From: Maridesulfovibrio sp.
GTDB taxonomy: Bacteria; Desulfobacterota; Desulfovibrionia; Desulfovibrionales; Desulfovibrionaceae
Reading direction: 5' to 3'
Length of the DNA stretch: 64,000 nucleotides
Assembly: GCF_963666665.1 (NCBI RefSeq)
Contig: NZ_OY762999.1
Span: 357,501 to 421,500 of the forward strand
A model generated the notes under the pieces. The model searched no databases, was not told where the DNA came from, and saw nothing but the letters and a program-made list of their open reading frames with translations. Shown in pieces: positions 8,949 to 15,555 of the stretch; position 1 is the first letter of the stretch; each line of letters opens with the position of its first letter. The position numbers and the translations under genes are program-made.

Positions 8949-9104
8949 TAAAGCCTCCGTGAAATAAATATCCTCTGAAATCATTACACATCATTTTTTT
9001 TAAATCAATCAAATGTGGGTGCTTATGTTCTACTTTTTGTTGCGCTGCAACATGTTTCAGGTCAACCCTTGCAAACTTGCAAAAGGTTGGGTACCCAGTA
9101 CGCC

Positions 9105-9695
9105 ATGGAAAGACAAAGAACACCTCAAAGAGAAGCACGGGTTAGGGATGTTCTGGCAAAACGCCAGAAGGATTTTACCCTTATTATTGATAATGTATGG
9201 GATCCCCACAACGTTTCGGCCATCCTTAGGAGCTGTGATGCTTTCGGCATTTACGGCATACATTTATACTATACTGTATCACAATGGCCCGAACTTGCAA
9301 AAAAAACTTCTGCATCAGGGAAGAAATGGGTAGAGTGCACCAAACATACTGATCCGGTGGAGATGGTCAGCGGATTGCGCGAACAGGGATATCAGGTGCT
9401 TAGAACAGGTTTTTCCGAGACAGCAAGGCCGCTTATGGACTTTGATCTCAGTAAACCTTCTGCTGTTATCCTGAGTAATGAGCATAGCGGAACTGCCCCG
9501 GAGCTTTCGGAACTGGTGCCGGACGAAGTTTATATTCCCATGCAGGGCATGATCCAAAGCTTTAATGTTTCCGTTGCAGCTGCGTTGATTCTTTATCACG
9601 GATTTTCCCAGCGTTTCGCCAAGGGCATGTACGACAATCCTTCTTTTTCTCCCGAAGAGATGGAAAAGCTTACCGCTGAATGGTTAGCCAGATAG
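9105..9695 (+). CDS. SPOUT (TrmH/SpoU) RNA 2'-O-methyltransferase
   Basis: A 196-residue SAM-dependent ribose methyltransferase of the TrmH class. Motif 1 is LIIDNVWDPHNVSAILRSCDAFG, motif 2 is VILSNEHSGTAPEL, and motif 3 is IPMQGMIQSFNVSVAAALILY, the trefoil-knot SAM site. The substrate is probably a tRNA position but cannot be fixed from sequence. The ATG at 9105 gives the family-like beginning MERQRTPQREARVRDVLAKRQ, although no good ribosome binding site is seen (AAAAGG is 18 bases upstream). An in-frame GTG at 9015 seems too long. The gene converges with the glycosyltransferase gene. Confidence 0.85.
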   Translation: MERQRTPQREARVRDVLAKRQKDFTLIIDNVWDPHNVSAILRSCDAFGIYGIHLYYTVSQWPELAKKTSASGKKWVECTKHTDPVEMVSGLREQGYQVLRTGFSETARPLMDFDLSKPSAVILSNEHSGTAPELSELVPDEVYIPMQGMIQSFNVSVAAALILYHGFSQRFAKGMYDNPSFSPEEMEKLTAEWLAR

Positions 9696-9713
9696 CTGAT
9701 AAAGTTTTTTCTG

Positions 9714-11387
9714 CTATCTGTTGGTAAGGGCTTCTGCAAGCTCTTTCCATTTGCGTTCAGCATCCTGCCAGAGCATGGCCAGGTCTTTTCCAAAGAGGAC
9801 GTTCAGGTCATGCTCGCTGTATTTGCTCTCCAGTTTTATCTTATTCCCGAAGACCTGAGCCATGGAACGCACGTTGCTTGCCTTGGCAAGGCTTGAGTGT
9901 TGGATATGCCCGATGCGCAGCTGGCCGGCGTAAACATGTTCATAGCCGCCGAGAGCTGCGCGCAGGTCACGTTCAAGATCATCGAACTGGGTCGGGTTGA
10001 AACGTACATCGAAATCTCCGCACTTGTGGATTGCTTCCATATTCAGCATATGGCAGCAGCCTGAGACATGCGTCGCCGGACGGGTATAAGAAAATTGCCC
10101 ATAATCAAACCCGTTGCGGCAGCTGTCAAAGACCATGATCCGTTCGGTCAGTCCTTCTATTTGTGAAGTCCCGTTCCCGGGCGGGAAGAGATGGTAGTCT
10201 GCGGATTGCAATGATCTTGGTGTTCCGGTGGATGTTATTCTGCAGCCCACGGCTCCGGGATTTCCGTAACTATGTGCGGTTGCCAGCAGCTCTTCAAGCC
10301 AGTTCGGTTCAAGTTCCACATCATCATCCAGAAATACTGCCCACTTGGCTTTGCGTACCTCCGGTTCGGCCAGCAGCCAGTTACGCGCTGCCGGAGCACC
10401 GACGTTAACCTGCAGATGTATCGGCTTGTAGCGATCCTTGCGGAAAATATATTGTGCGTCATTGACCACTTGTCCTGTGCTGTCATCAGAACCGTTGTTC
10501 AAGGCGAAAATCCGTGCATTTCCGATATTTGATGCAGCTACATTCTTGAGCGTGTTTTCAATAAGCTGTCCATTGTTCCACGAGTAGAGCAGGATGGCGA
10601 CTTCTTCTGAGTTGGCGAGGGCGTTTGATGTGTCGATCGGGTTAAGCAGGCCGTGCAGTTTTTGTCCCCAGTTCAGGTTCCAAAAATTGTTTTTCCAAAG
10701 TTCAGCGAGCAGTTCCGTCCCTTCTTGGGTCTGTCCGGTGCGGAGTAATAGTTCACTGCGTATATAATCCTGCCACAATGACCAGATATCGTGATCAAGT
10801 TCATTCAGGGCCTGCAATGTTTCATCTGTCGAACTGTATAAAAAATTGTACTGAGCTTTAAGCCTTTGTTTCAGTTGGGTTAACTCATCGCTCCAGTTGA
10901 CCAGATCCAGTGCTGTCTGCGGGAGTTCAGCATTACCCATGCGCAGGAGGGTATCCCATGAATGGGTCAGCCAGCTGATACCGTCCGATCCACGCAGTAA
11001 GGGAAAAAGGTGACGGATAATCAGGGCGTGGTCCCCTGCCTGAAAGAGGTTCTCGAGGTCTTGGAGAGGGATTTCTGACACCGGGGTTTTGATCAATGTT
11101 TGCAGTATGCCCAACAGAGAGTTAGGGCATGATGTTTCATTTAAACCCATGCATCGCACTGCTGCAGAACGGTTCAGCGGATTCTGTTGCCATGCCAGCA
11201 GGGAAAGTTCGGCGCTGACTTCCTCAAATATAGGATGGCCAGCCGAAAGGTGCTGAAAAACGTTGATTAATCCTGTTTGATGGGAAAGTTCTTCTGTTCC
11301 CATAACCCAGAGAGGGATTGAATTTTTGACTGCAGATAGGAAGTTTTCAACTTTCTCAGCTTCGAAATTGTGTGTGGCAGCAATCAT
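9714..11387 (-). CDS. Family 2 glycosyltransferase with long N-terminal helical region
   Basis: A 557-residue protein. Residues 235-480 are a GT-A glycosyltransferase 2 domain: VAILLYSWNNGQLIENTLKNV, ALNNGSDDSTGQ, VNVGAPAARNWLL and the metal-binding FLDDDVELEPNW. The first 230 residues are mostly helical and rich in leucine, possibly repeat-like. There is no signal peptide or membrane helix, so it is cytosolic. It stands alone, divergent from tsaC, and no other polysaccharide genes are nearby; the acceptor is unknown. Start supported by GGAG seven bases upstream. Confidence 0.85.
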   Translation of the reverse strand: MIAATHNFEAEKVENFLSAVKNSIPLWVMGTEELSHQTGLINVFQHLSAGHPIFEEVSAELSLLAWQQNPLNRSAAVRCMGLNETSCPNSLLGILQTLIKTPVSEIPLQDLENLFQAGDHALIIRHLFPLLRGSDGISWLTHSWDTLLRMGNAELPQTALDLVNWSDELTQLKQRLKAQYNFLYSSTDETLQALNELDHDIWSLWQDYIRSELLLRTGQTQEGTELLAELWKNNFWNLNWGQKLHGLLNPIDTSNALANSEEVAILLYSWNNGQLIENTLKNVAASNIGNARIFALNNGSDDSTGQVVNDAQYIFRKDRYKPIHLQVNVGAPAARNWLLAEPEVRKAKWAVFLDDDVELEPNWLEELLATAHSYGNPGAVGCRITSTGTPRSLQSADYHLFPPGNGTSQIEGLTERIMVFDSCRNGFDYGQFSYTRPATHVSGCCHMLNMEAIHKCGDFDVRFNPTQFDDLERDLRAALGGYEHVYAGQLRIGHIQHSSLAKASNVRSMAQVFGNKIKLESKYSEHDLNVLFGKDLAMLWQDAERKWKELAEALTNR

Positions 11388-11589
11388 TTATCATCTCCAT
11401 TTGTTCATATACTGACAGCATCTTTTATTATGCCAAACGGATGATAAAGTCATGCAGCTTCTGCAGTCTTCTGTGTAGTCTGTTAATAATGATATTTCTC
11501 GAGCATTAAAAGATGCTGGACATAAAGCATAAAGTTGGTATTAATAGTCGCTCCGTATGCTGTAATGCGTCTTTTGGAGTAAAACAGGA

Positions 11590-12198
11590 ATGAATGAGCA
11601 GGAAGCTGTAAATATAATAAGGATCGGAGGGGTCCTGGTCTATCCTACGGAAACCCTTTTCGCCATTGGTGCAGATGCCATGGATGAAAGGGCTGCGAAC
11701 CGTGTCGCCCGTATTAAAGGGCGTCCTGTGTCCAAGCCGTTGCCGTTGATTATCGGCAGTATTGATCAGCTTGACCTTGTTGCTGAATCTGTTTCTCCTG
11801 AATTACTTAAACTGACCAGACTCTTCTGGCCCGGACCTCTTTCCATTCTGGTTAAGGCCCGGGAAGAGCTTCCTTCTGCAGTCAAGGATTCTCGTGGATA
11901 TACTTCAGTCCGCTGGACCGATCACTCCCACGCAGCAGAGCTGTGCCTTAAGGCTCGCACTCCGCTTATTGCCACCAGTGCCAATATGAGCGGCAAGCCC
12001 GGGACCGGTGTTGCCGCAGAGTTGGATGCAGAACTGACTATCATGGTGGAGGGAGTTTATACTCCTGACCCCGGCCCGAAAGGCGGTAATCCATCAACTG
12101 TAGTGGAACCGCTCACGGAAAATAAAATCAAAATATTTCGAGATGGAGTGGTCACGCGTGAGCAGTTAACCCGTGCCGGATTTGTGATTGTGGATTAA
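11590..12198 (+). CDS. tsaC: Threonylcarbamoyl-AMP synthase (TsaC/Sua5/YrdC)
   Basis: Makes threonylcarbamoyl-AMP from threonine, bicarbonate and ATP for the t6A37 modification of ANN-decoding tRNAs. The 202 residues are the short YrdC-only form. Seen: GGVLVYPTETLFAIGADA, the KGRPVSKPLPLI loop, FWPGPLSILVKA, and SANMSGKPGTGV, all family signatures. The gene is followed within 25 bases by a strong terminator, so the downstream repeat array is a separate transcription region. Confidence 0.93.
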   Translation: MNEQEAVNIIRIGGVLVYPTETLFAIGADAMDERAANRVARIKGRPVSKPLPLIIGSIDQLDLVAESVSPELLKLTRLFWPGPLSILVKAREELPSAVKDSRGYTSVRWTDHSHAAELCLKARTPLIATSANMSGKPGTGVAAELDAELTIMVEGVYTPDPGPKGGNPSTVVEPLTENKIKIFRDGVVTREQLTRAGFVIVD

Positions 12199-12220
12199 AT
12201 CCTTATCTAAATATTTTTTT

Positions 12221-12250
12221 GACCTGTCCTTTTTTAAGGGCAGGTCTTTT
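12221..12250 (+). terminator. Intrinsic terminator of tsaC
   Basis: GACCTGTCCTT pairs with AAGGGCAGGTC (one G-U pair), followed by a T-rich tail TTTTTAT. It separates tsaC from the array. Confidence 0.85.
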
Positions 12251-12259
12251 TATTTGTGC

Positions 12260-12277
12260 GGTAAAAAATATTTTACT
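12260..12277. promoter_or_regulatory. Upstream inverted repeat, unit 1 site A (candidate activator site)
   Basis: GGTAAAAAATATTTTACT: arms GTAAAA and TTTTAC around AATA. The centre lies 151 bp before the -24 element of promoter 1, a usual distance for an enhancer-binding-protein site. Confidence 0.65.
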
Positions 12278-12311
12278 TCCGATGCCGTATTTGGTGGGGT
12301 CTTTTGGGAAT

Positions 12312-12329
12312 GGTAAAAGTTTTTGAACT
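12312..12329. promoter_or_regulatory. Upstream inverted repeat, unit 1 site B
   Basis: GGTAAAAGTTTTTGAACT, a weaker version of site A. Its centre is 52 bp from site A and 99 bp before the -24 element. Confidence 0.5.
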
Positions 12330-12416
12330 GAATGGCGGAGATTTGTGTTAAAAGTAAAATTTAATTTATTATTTTATTTTAGCACATTATAGTGTTTGTG
12401 TGATGCCTGTAAAGTG

Positions 12417-12434
12417 TTGGCACAGCGGTTGCTA
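12417..12434 (+). promoter_or_regulatory. Sigma-54 promoter of sRNA 1
   Basis: TTGGCACAGCGGTTGCTA contains TGGCAC-N5-TTGC with the invariant GG-N10-GC spacing of -24/-12 promoters. The start of transcription should be near 12444. Confidence 0.88.
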
Positions 12435-12443
12435 TATACAAAT

Positions 12444-12513
12444 TACCTTCAAACTTTTGCTGAACAAAAATGCTGAAACTGGCCTCGTCGGAATTGATCG
12501 ACGGGGCCTTTTT
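12444..12513 (+). ncRNA. Predicted sigma-54-dependent sRNA 1 (~70 nt)
   Basis: The predicted transcript runs from about twelve bases after the -12 GC to the end of a T run. The 5' part (ACCTTCAAACTTTTGCTGAA, then CAAAAATGCTGAAAC) is A/U-rich and looks unpaired; it holds two UGCUGA motifs and is nearly identical in all three units, as expected for a target-pairing segment. The 3' part is an intrinsic terminator (stem GGCCTCGTCG/CGACGGGGCC, 12481-12508, then five T). An ATG at 12470 is in a frame that stops after three codons in unit 2, so coding is unlikely. Family not recognised. Confidence 0.82.
12481..12513 (+). terminator. Terminator of sRNA 1
   Basis: Ten-base-pair stem GGCCTCGTCG/CGACGGGGCC (one U-G pair) with an eight-base loop, then TTTTTC. 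Confidence 0.9.
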
Positions 12514-12618
12514 CATTTTAAGTCAAAATTGGTGAGCAGTGAAATTTTATGAACTGGTTCGTTTAGAATTTGGCGGACGGAAAATTTATTTGCAGCTTAA
12601 GTCGTGGGTGGTAAGTCC

Positions 12619-12636
12619 GGTAAAAAATATTTTACC
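12619..12636. promoter_or_regulatory. Upstream inverted repeat, unit 2 site A
   Basis: GGTAAAAAATATTTTACC has perfect seven-base arms around AATA. The centre is 152 bp before the -24 element of promoter 2. Confidence 0.7.
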
Positions 12637-12670
12637 CTCGATGCCTGTTTTATCCGTTATCTTTTTGTAA

Positions 12671-12688
12671 GGTAAAAAAACTTGTACT
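12671..12688. promoter_or_regulatory. Upstream inverted repeat, unit 2 site B
   Basis: GGTAAAAAAACTTGTACT, a degenerate copy of site A centred 52 bp downstream of it and 100 bp before the -24 element. Confidence 0.5.
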
Positions 12689-12776
12689 AATATGAGCTTC
12701 GGTTGGTGTGTTCTTTTTTTGAGATTAAGTAAGTTATTTCAGTATCTTGTTTGCGTTTAGGTGCGGGTGTAAAGTG

Positions 12777-12794
12777 TTGGCACAGTGGTTGCTA
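12777..12794 (+). promoter_or_regulatory. Sigma-54 promoter of sRNA 2
   Basis: TTGGCACAGTGGTTGCTA: TGGCAC-N5-TTGC with GG-N10-GC spacing. The predicted start is near 12804. Confidence 0.88.
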
Positions 12795-12803
12795 CGTAAG
12801 TAT

Positions 12804-12872
12804 TACCTTCAAACTTTTGCTGAACAAAATGCTGAAATAGGCCTCGTCGGAATTGACCGACGGGGCCTTTTT
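12804..12872 (+). ncRNA. Predicted sigma-54-dependent sRNA 2 (~69 nt)
   Basis: The leader is identical to unit 1 through ACCTTCAAACTTTTGCTGAA apart from the extreme 5' bases, then CAAAATGCTGAAATA with one A fewer. The terminator stem is one pair longer than in unit 1 (GGCCTCGTCGG/CCGACGGGGCC, six-base loop) and is followed by five T. The ATG present in unit 1 here reads ATG CTG AAA TAG, so no peptide is conserved. Confidence 0.82.
12840..12872 (+). terminator. Terminator of sRNA 2
   Basis: Stem GGCCTCGTCGG/CCGACGGGGCC (11 pairs, one U-G), loop AATTGA, then TTTTTC. Confidence 0.9.
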
Positions 12873-12978
12873 CATTTTAAGGCAAAATTGGTGAGCAGTG
12901 AGATTTTTCTGCATTGGTTCGTTTAGAATTTGGCGGATGGATAGTTTCTTTGCAGTCTTAGTCATGATCAGTGATTCA

Positions 12979-12996
12979 GGTAAAAAATATTTTACC
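12979..12996. promoter_or_regulatory. Upstream inverted repeat, unit 3 site A
   Basis: GGTAAAAAATATTTTACC, identical to unit 2 site A. The centre is 152 bp before the -24 element of promoter 3. Confidence 0.7.
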
Positions 12997-13030
12997 CTCG
13001 ATGCTTGTTTCATCCGGTATTTTTCAGTCA

Positions 13031-13048
13031 GGTTAAAAATATTGTACT
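13031..13048. promoter_or_regulatory. Upstream inverted repeat, unit 3 site B
   Basis: GGTTAAAAATATTGTACT, a degenerate site centred 52 bp after site A and 100 bp before the -24 element. Confidence 0.5.
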
Positions 13049-13136
13049 AATATTAGCTTCATTCGGTGTTCCCTGTTTTTAATTTTATTTAAGTTATTTA
13101 AGTATGTTGGTTGCTTCTATGTGGGCATTTGGGGCT

Positions 13137-13154
13137 TTGGCACAGCAGTTGCTA
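13137..13154 (+). promoter_or_regulatory. Sigma-54 promoter of sRNA 3
   Basis: TTGGCACAGCAGTTGCTA: TGGCAC-N5-TTGC with GG-N10-GC spacing. The predicted start is near 13164. Confidence 0.88.
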
Positions 13155-13163
13155 AGTAGATAT

Positions 13164-13231
13164 TACCTTCAAACTTTTGCTGAGAAAATGCTGAAACGGG
13201 CCTCGTTGGATTTAACCAACGGGGCCTTTTT
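13164..13231 (+). ncRNA. Predicted sigma-54-dependent sRNA 3 (~68 nt)
   Basis: The leader keeps ACCTTCAAACTTTTGCTGA, then GAAAATGCTGAAACG, so it differs from units 1 and 2 just after the first UGCUGA. The terminator stem is GGCCTCGTTGG/CCAACGGGGCC: relative to unit 2 a C-G pair has become U-A, a compensatory change that keeps the fold. Five T follow. Confidence 0.82.
13199..13231 (+). terminator. Terminator of sRNA 3
   Basis: Stem GGCCTCGTTGG/CCAACGGGGCC with loop ATTTAA, then TTTTTC. Confidence 0.9.
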
Positions 13232-13240
13232 CATTGTTGA

Positions 13241-13516
13241 GACATAAAAGTCTTCATTTCCTATCCGCGCAGAAAATCATATTAAGGATTTCAGTACGGC
13301 CTGAATCAACCTTTATGCGTTGATTAACGGGCTCTGAGAAGGGTTGTACAAGATTTTGAACTGGTGTTTGGATGTTACAAAGGTAAAGTTTTAGAAAAAA
13401 AAGCGTATTTCCTTGTAATGAAATTCCATTCGCGGTATTTATAGTAACTGATAGTCATATGCTTGTTATGCATAAAAGTTCATGTATTTGTAGTTGATTA
13501 AAGAAAGGCTGTTTTA
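13241..13516. other. Gene-free leader region before the Nudix gene
   Basis: 276 bases, AT-rich, with no ORF, strong hairpin or further sRNA unit. It presumably carries the promoter of the Nudix-glgA-glgB operon, but no convincing -35/-10 pair could be picked by eye. Confidence 0.4.
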
Positions 13517-13993
13517 ATGCTCGGATCAAAACCGTGTCCCCACTGCGGGAAAGACGTTGTACATTACCGTAATCCTGTTCCCACTGTTGATGTTATTATT
13601 TATGATCCTATCCTCGGGGTTGTGCTTATTGAACGCAACAATCCTCCTTTGGGCTGGGCTTTGCCCGGTGGGTTCGTTGATTACGGAGAAACCCTTGAAC
13701 ACGCTGCCGTCCGCGAGGCAAAGGAAGAAACCGGGCTGGAGGTGGTGCTTACCGGTCTGGTGGGTGTCTATTCCATGCCTTGCCGCGATGACCGCCAGCA
13801 TACCATAAGCGTTACCTATAGTGCTGTAACCAGTGATACATCGGCTTTGCAGGCCGGTGATGATGCCGGAGGAGCTCGCTTTTTTAAACTGGACAGCCTG
13901 CCTGATCTCGTTTTCGATCATCGCGATATTCTGAGCGATTTTTCATCCAAGCTGGTTCGTTTGCAGAACCACGCTGCTGTTGGCAATAAATAA
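13517..13993 (+). CDS. Nudix hydrolase with partial zinc-ribbon N terminus
   Basis: A 158-residue protein with a complete Nudix box (GGFVDYGETLEHAAVREAKEETGLEV without gaps, residues about 53-75), which binds metal and hydrolyses nucleoside-diphosphate-linked substrates. The N terminus has CPHCGKD, half of a zinc ribbon, with no second CXXC. It lies 32 bases before glgA on the same strand, so a role in ADP-sugar or NDP-sugar turnover beside glycogen synthesis is a reasonable guess, no more. The site AAAGAAAGG supports the start. Confidence 0.88.
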   Translation: MLGSKPCPHCGKDVVHYRNPVPTVDVIIYDPILGVVLIERNNPPLGWALPGGFVDYGETLEHAAVREAKEETGLEVVLTGLVGVYSMPCRDDRQHTISVTYSAVTSDTSALQAGDDAGGARFFKLDSLPDLVFDHRDILSDFSSKLVRLQNHAAVGNK

Positions 13994-14025
13994 TAACAAG
14001 CTGAAAACTGAAGGGAGTCGGACCA

Positions 14026-15474
14026 GTGCACGACGTTCTTTATGTTACTTCTGAAATGTACCCCTTTTCAAAAACCGGGGGCCTTGGCGATGTTATGGGA
14101 GCTTTGCCTCCTGCAATCCATGCCAAGGGTGCCAAGACCGCTGTAATCACCCCTTTTTACGGGCGTATGAATCTCGACGGTCATAAATTGCGGCTGGTGT
14201 ATTCCGATCTGCATGTGGGCTATCCATGGCCGGACACAACTGCGGAAATTTACCAGACTGACTACGACGGCATTTCTGTATACTTTGTGTCTCGTGGTGA
14301 ATTTTTTGATCGTCGTCATTATTACAATACCCATTACGGTGATTATTTCGACAACTGCGAACGGTTCATCTTTTTCTGTAAAGCCGTGCTTAAGTGGGCG
14401 AGAATGCTTCCGTCGCCTCCGGCGGTGATTCATTCCCATGACTGGCAGTCCGCGTTGGTGCCCCCGTACCTGTATTTTGAGCGGGCAACGGATTCTTTTT
14501 GGAAGAATACGAAGACCGTGACCACTATCCACAACCTTGCTTTTCAGGGCCGTTTTTCCGAGAGGCTGTTTCATGAATCCGGCCTGCCTGCCGAAGCATG
14601 GTCCATGCACGGGGCCGAGTTTTACGGTGACCTGAACATGCTTAAGGCCAGTATTGCCTATAGTGATGCGGTGACCACGGTCAGCCCGTCTTATGCTAAG
14701 GAAATTCTTGGGCCGGAATTTGGCTGCGGTCTGGAGGGCTTTCTGAATAACCAGTCTCACAAGTTGCACGGTATCCTGAACGGGGCAGATTATTCCATCT
14801 GGGACCCCGGTAATGATAAGTTCCTACCCTGCTGCTACACTGCTGAAGATATTCGCGGCAAGCAGGAGTGTAAGAGAAGCATGCTGCGTGATTTTTACAT
14901 GTCCGACCAGTTAGAGAATAAGCCTGTTCTTGGATTTATCGGGCGTTTGCGCGGGCAGAAGGGGATCGATCTGCTTATTGACATCCTGCCGAGGCTGATG
15001 GAGAAAGATGTAGGGGTAATCGTGCTTGGCGAGGGTGATTTAGGGTACGAAGCACGCTTGCTGGAGTTTATGGAGGAGTATCCAGGACAGTTCTGCGTAC
15101 AGGTAGGATATACCGAATATCTGGCTCACGGAATCCAAGCCGGGTCCGATATATTTCTAATGCCCTCACGTTATGAACCTTGCGGATTGACCCAGATCTA
15201 CGCACTGCGTTTCGGTACTCCACCGGTGGCTACCGCCGTGGGCGGTTTGCGTGATACCATTACTCCGTATCCGGCATCTGATGCCACCGGCTTTACCTTT
15301 GAGAAACTTGATTCAGAACTCTTTTATGAAGCGGTAATGCAGGCCGTGGATGCATGGCATGACCGTGAAGAGTGGCAGAAAATGGTGAAACGGGCCATGC
15401 GTAAGGAATTCACATGGGATCGTTCAGCTGCCGAATATATAAAATTATATCGCGAGCTTGGCGCCAGATTGTAG
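14026..15474 (+). CDS. glgA: Glycogen (starch) synthase GlgA
   Basis: Adds glucose from ADP-glucose to growing alpha-1,4-glucan. The 482 residues match the GT5 family. Seen: the N-terminal ADP-glucose motif SKTGGLGDVMGALPP, the IHSHDWQSALVPPYL segment, and the C-terminal donor site PSRYEPCGLTQIYALRFGTPP. The start is GTG at 14026 with AGGGAG eight bases upstream. glgB follows closely, so the operon makes and branches glycogen. No glgC is in the window. Confidence 0.95.
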   Translation: MHDVLYVTSEMYPFSKTGGLGDVMGALPPAIHAKGAKTAVITPFYGRMNLDGHKLRLVYSDLHVGYPWPDTTAEIYQTDYDGISVYFVSRGEFFDRRHYYNTHYGDYFDNCERFIFFCKAVLKWARMLPSPPAVIHSHDWQSALVPPYLYFERATDSFWKNTKTVTTIHNLAFQGRFSERLFHESGLPAEAWSMHGAEFYGDLNMLKASIAYSDAVTTVSPSYAKEILGPEFGCGLEGFLNNQSHKLHGILNGADYSIWDPGNDKFLPCCYTAEDIRGKQECKRSMLRDFYMSDQLENKPVLGFIGRLRGQKGIDLLIDILPRLMEKDVGVIVLGEGDLGYEARLLEFMEEYPGQFCVQVGYTEYLAHGIQAGSDIFLMPSRYEPCGLTQIYALRFGTPPVATAVGGLRDTITPYPASDATGFTFEKLDSELFYEAVMQAVDAWHDREEWQKMVKRAMRKEFTWDRSAAEYIKLYRELGARL

Positions 15475-15555
15475 AACCTTTTCTTGTCGGTTCAAAAAAT
15501 TATACAGGCTGTTGTATTTACTGATGATCGCAGCAAACCAGAGGACTTTGCCCTG

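Larger units (their letters stand above)
12255..13240 (+). repeat. Three tandem ~360-bp units, each a predicted sigma-54 sRNA gene
   Basis: Three direct copies. Equivalent landmarks recur at 12260, 12619 and 12979 (inverted repeat), at 12417, 12777 and 13137 (promoter), and at 12481, 12840 and 13199 (terminator stem), giving spacings of 359-360 bp throughout. Conservation extends into the spacers between terminator and next operator (for example GGTGAGCAGTGA and GGTTCGTTTAGAATTTGGCGG in units 1-2 and 2-3). No protein-coding gene fits. The array lies between tsaC and the Nudix-glgA-glgB operon. Confidence 0.93.

Noticed and set aside
9691..9718. GATAGC/GCTATC hairpin between the convergent methyltransferase and glycosyltransferase genes as a terminator
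   Set aside because: Only six pairs and no T run after either arm.
12792..13013. 73-residue minus-strand reading frame inside the repeat array
   Set aside because: It runs through a terminator and an operator, is not kept in the other units and resembles no protein.
12255..13240. CRISPR-like or satellite reading of the repeats
   Set aside because: Three 360-bp units with promoter and terminator parts do not resemble short repeats with unique spacers, and no cas gene is present.
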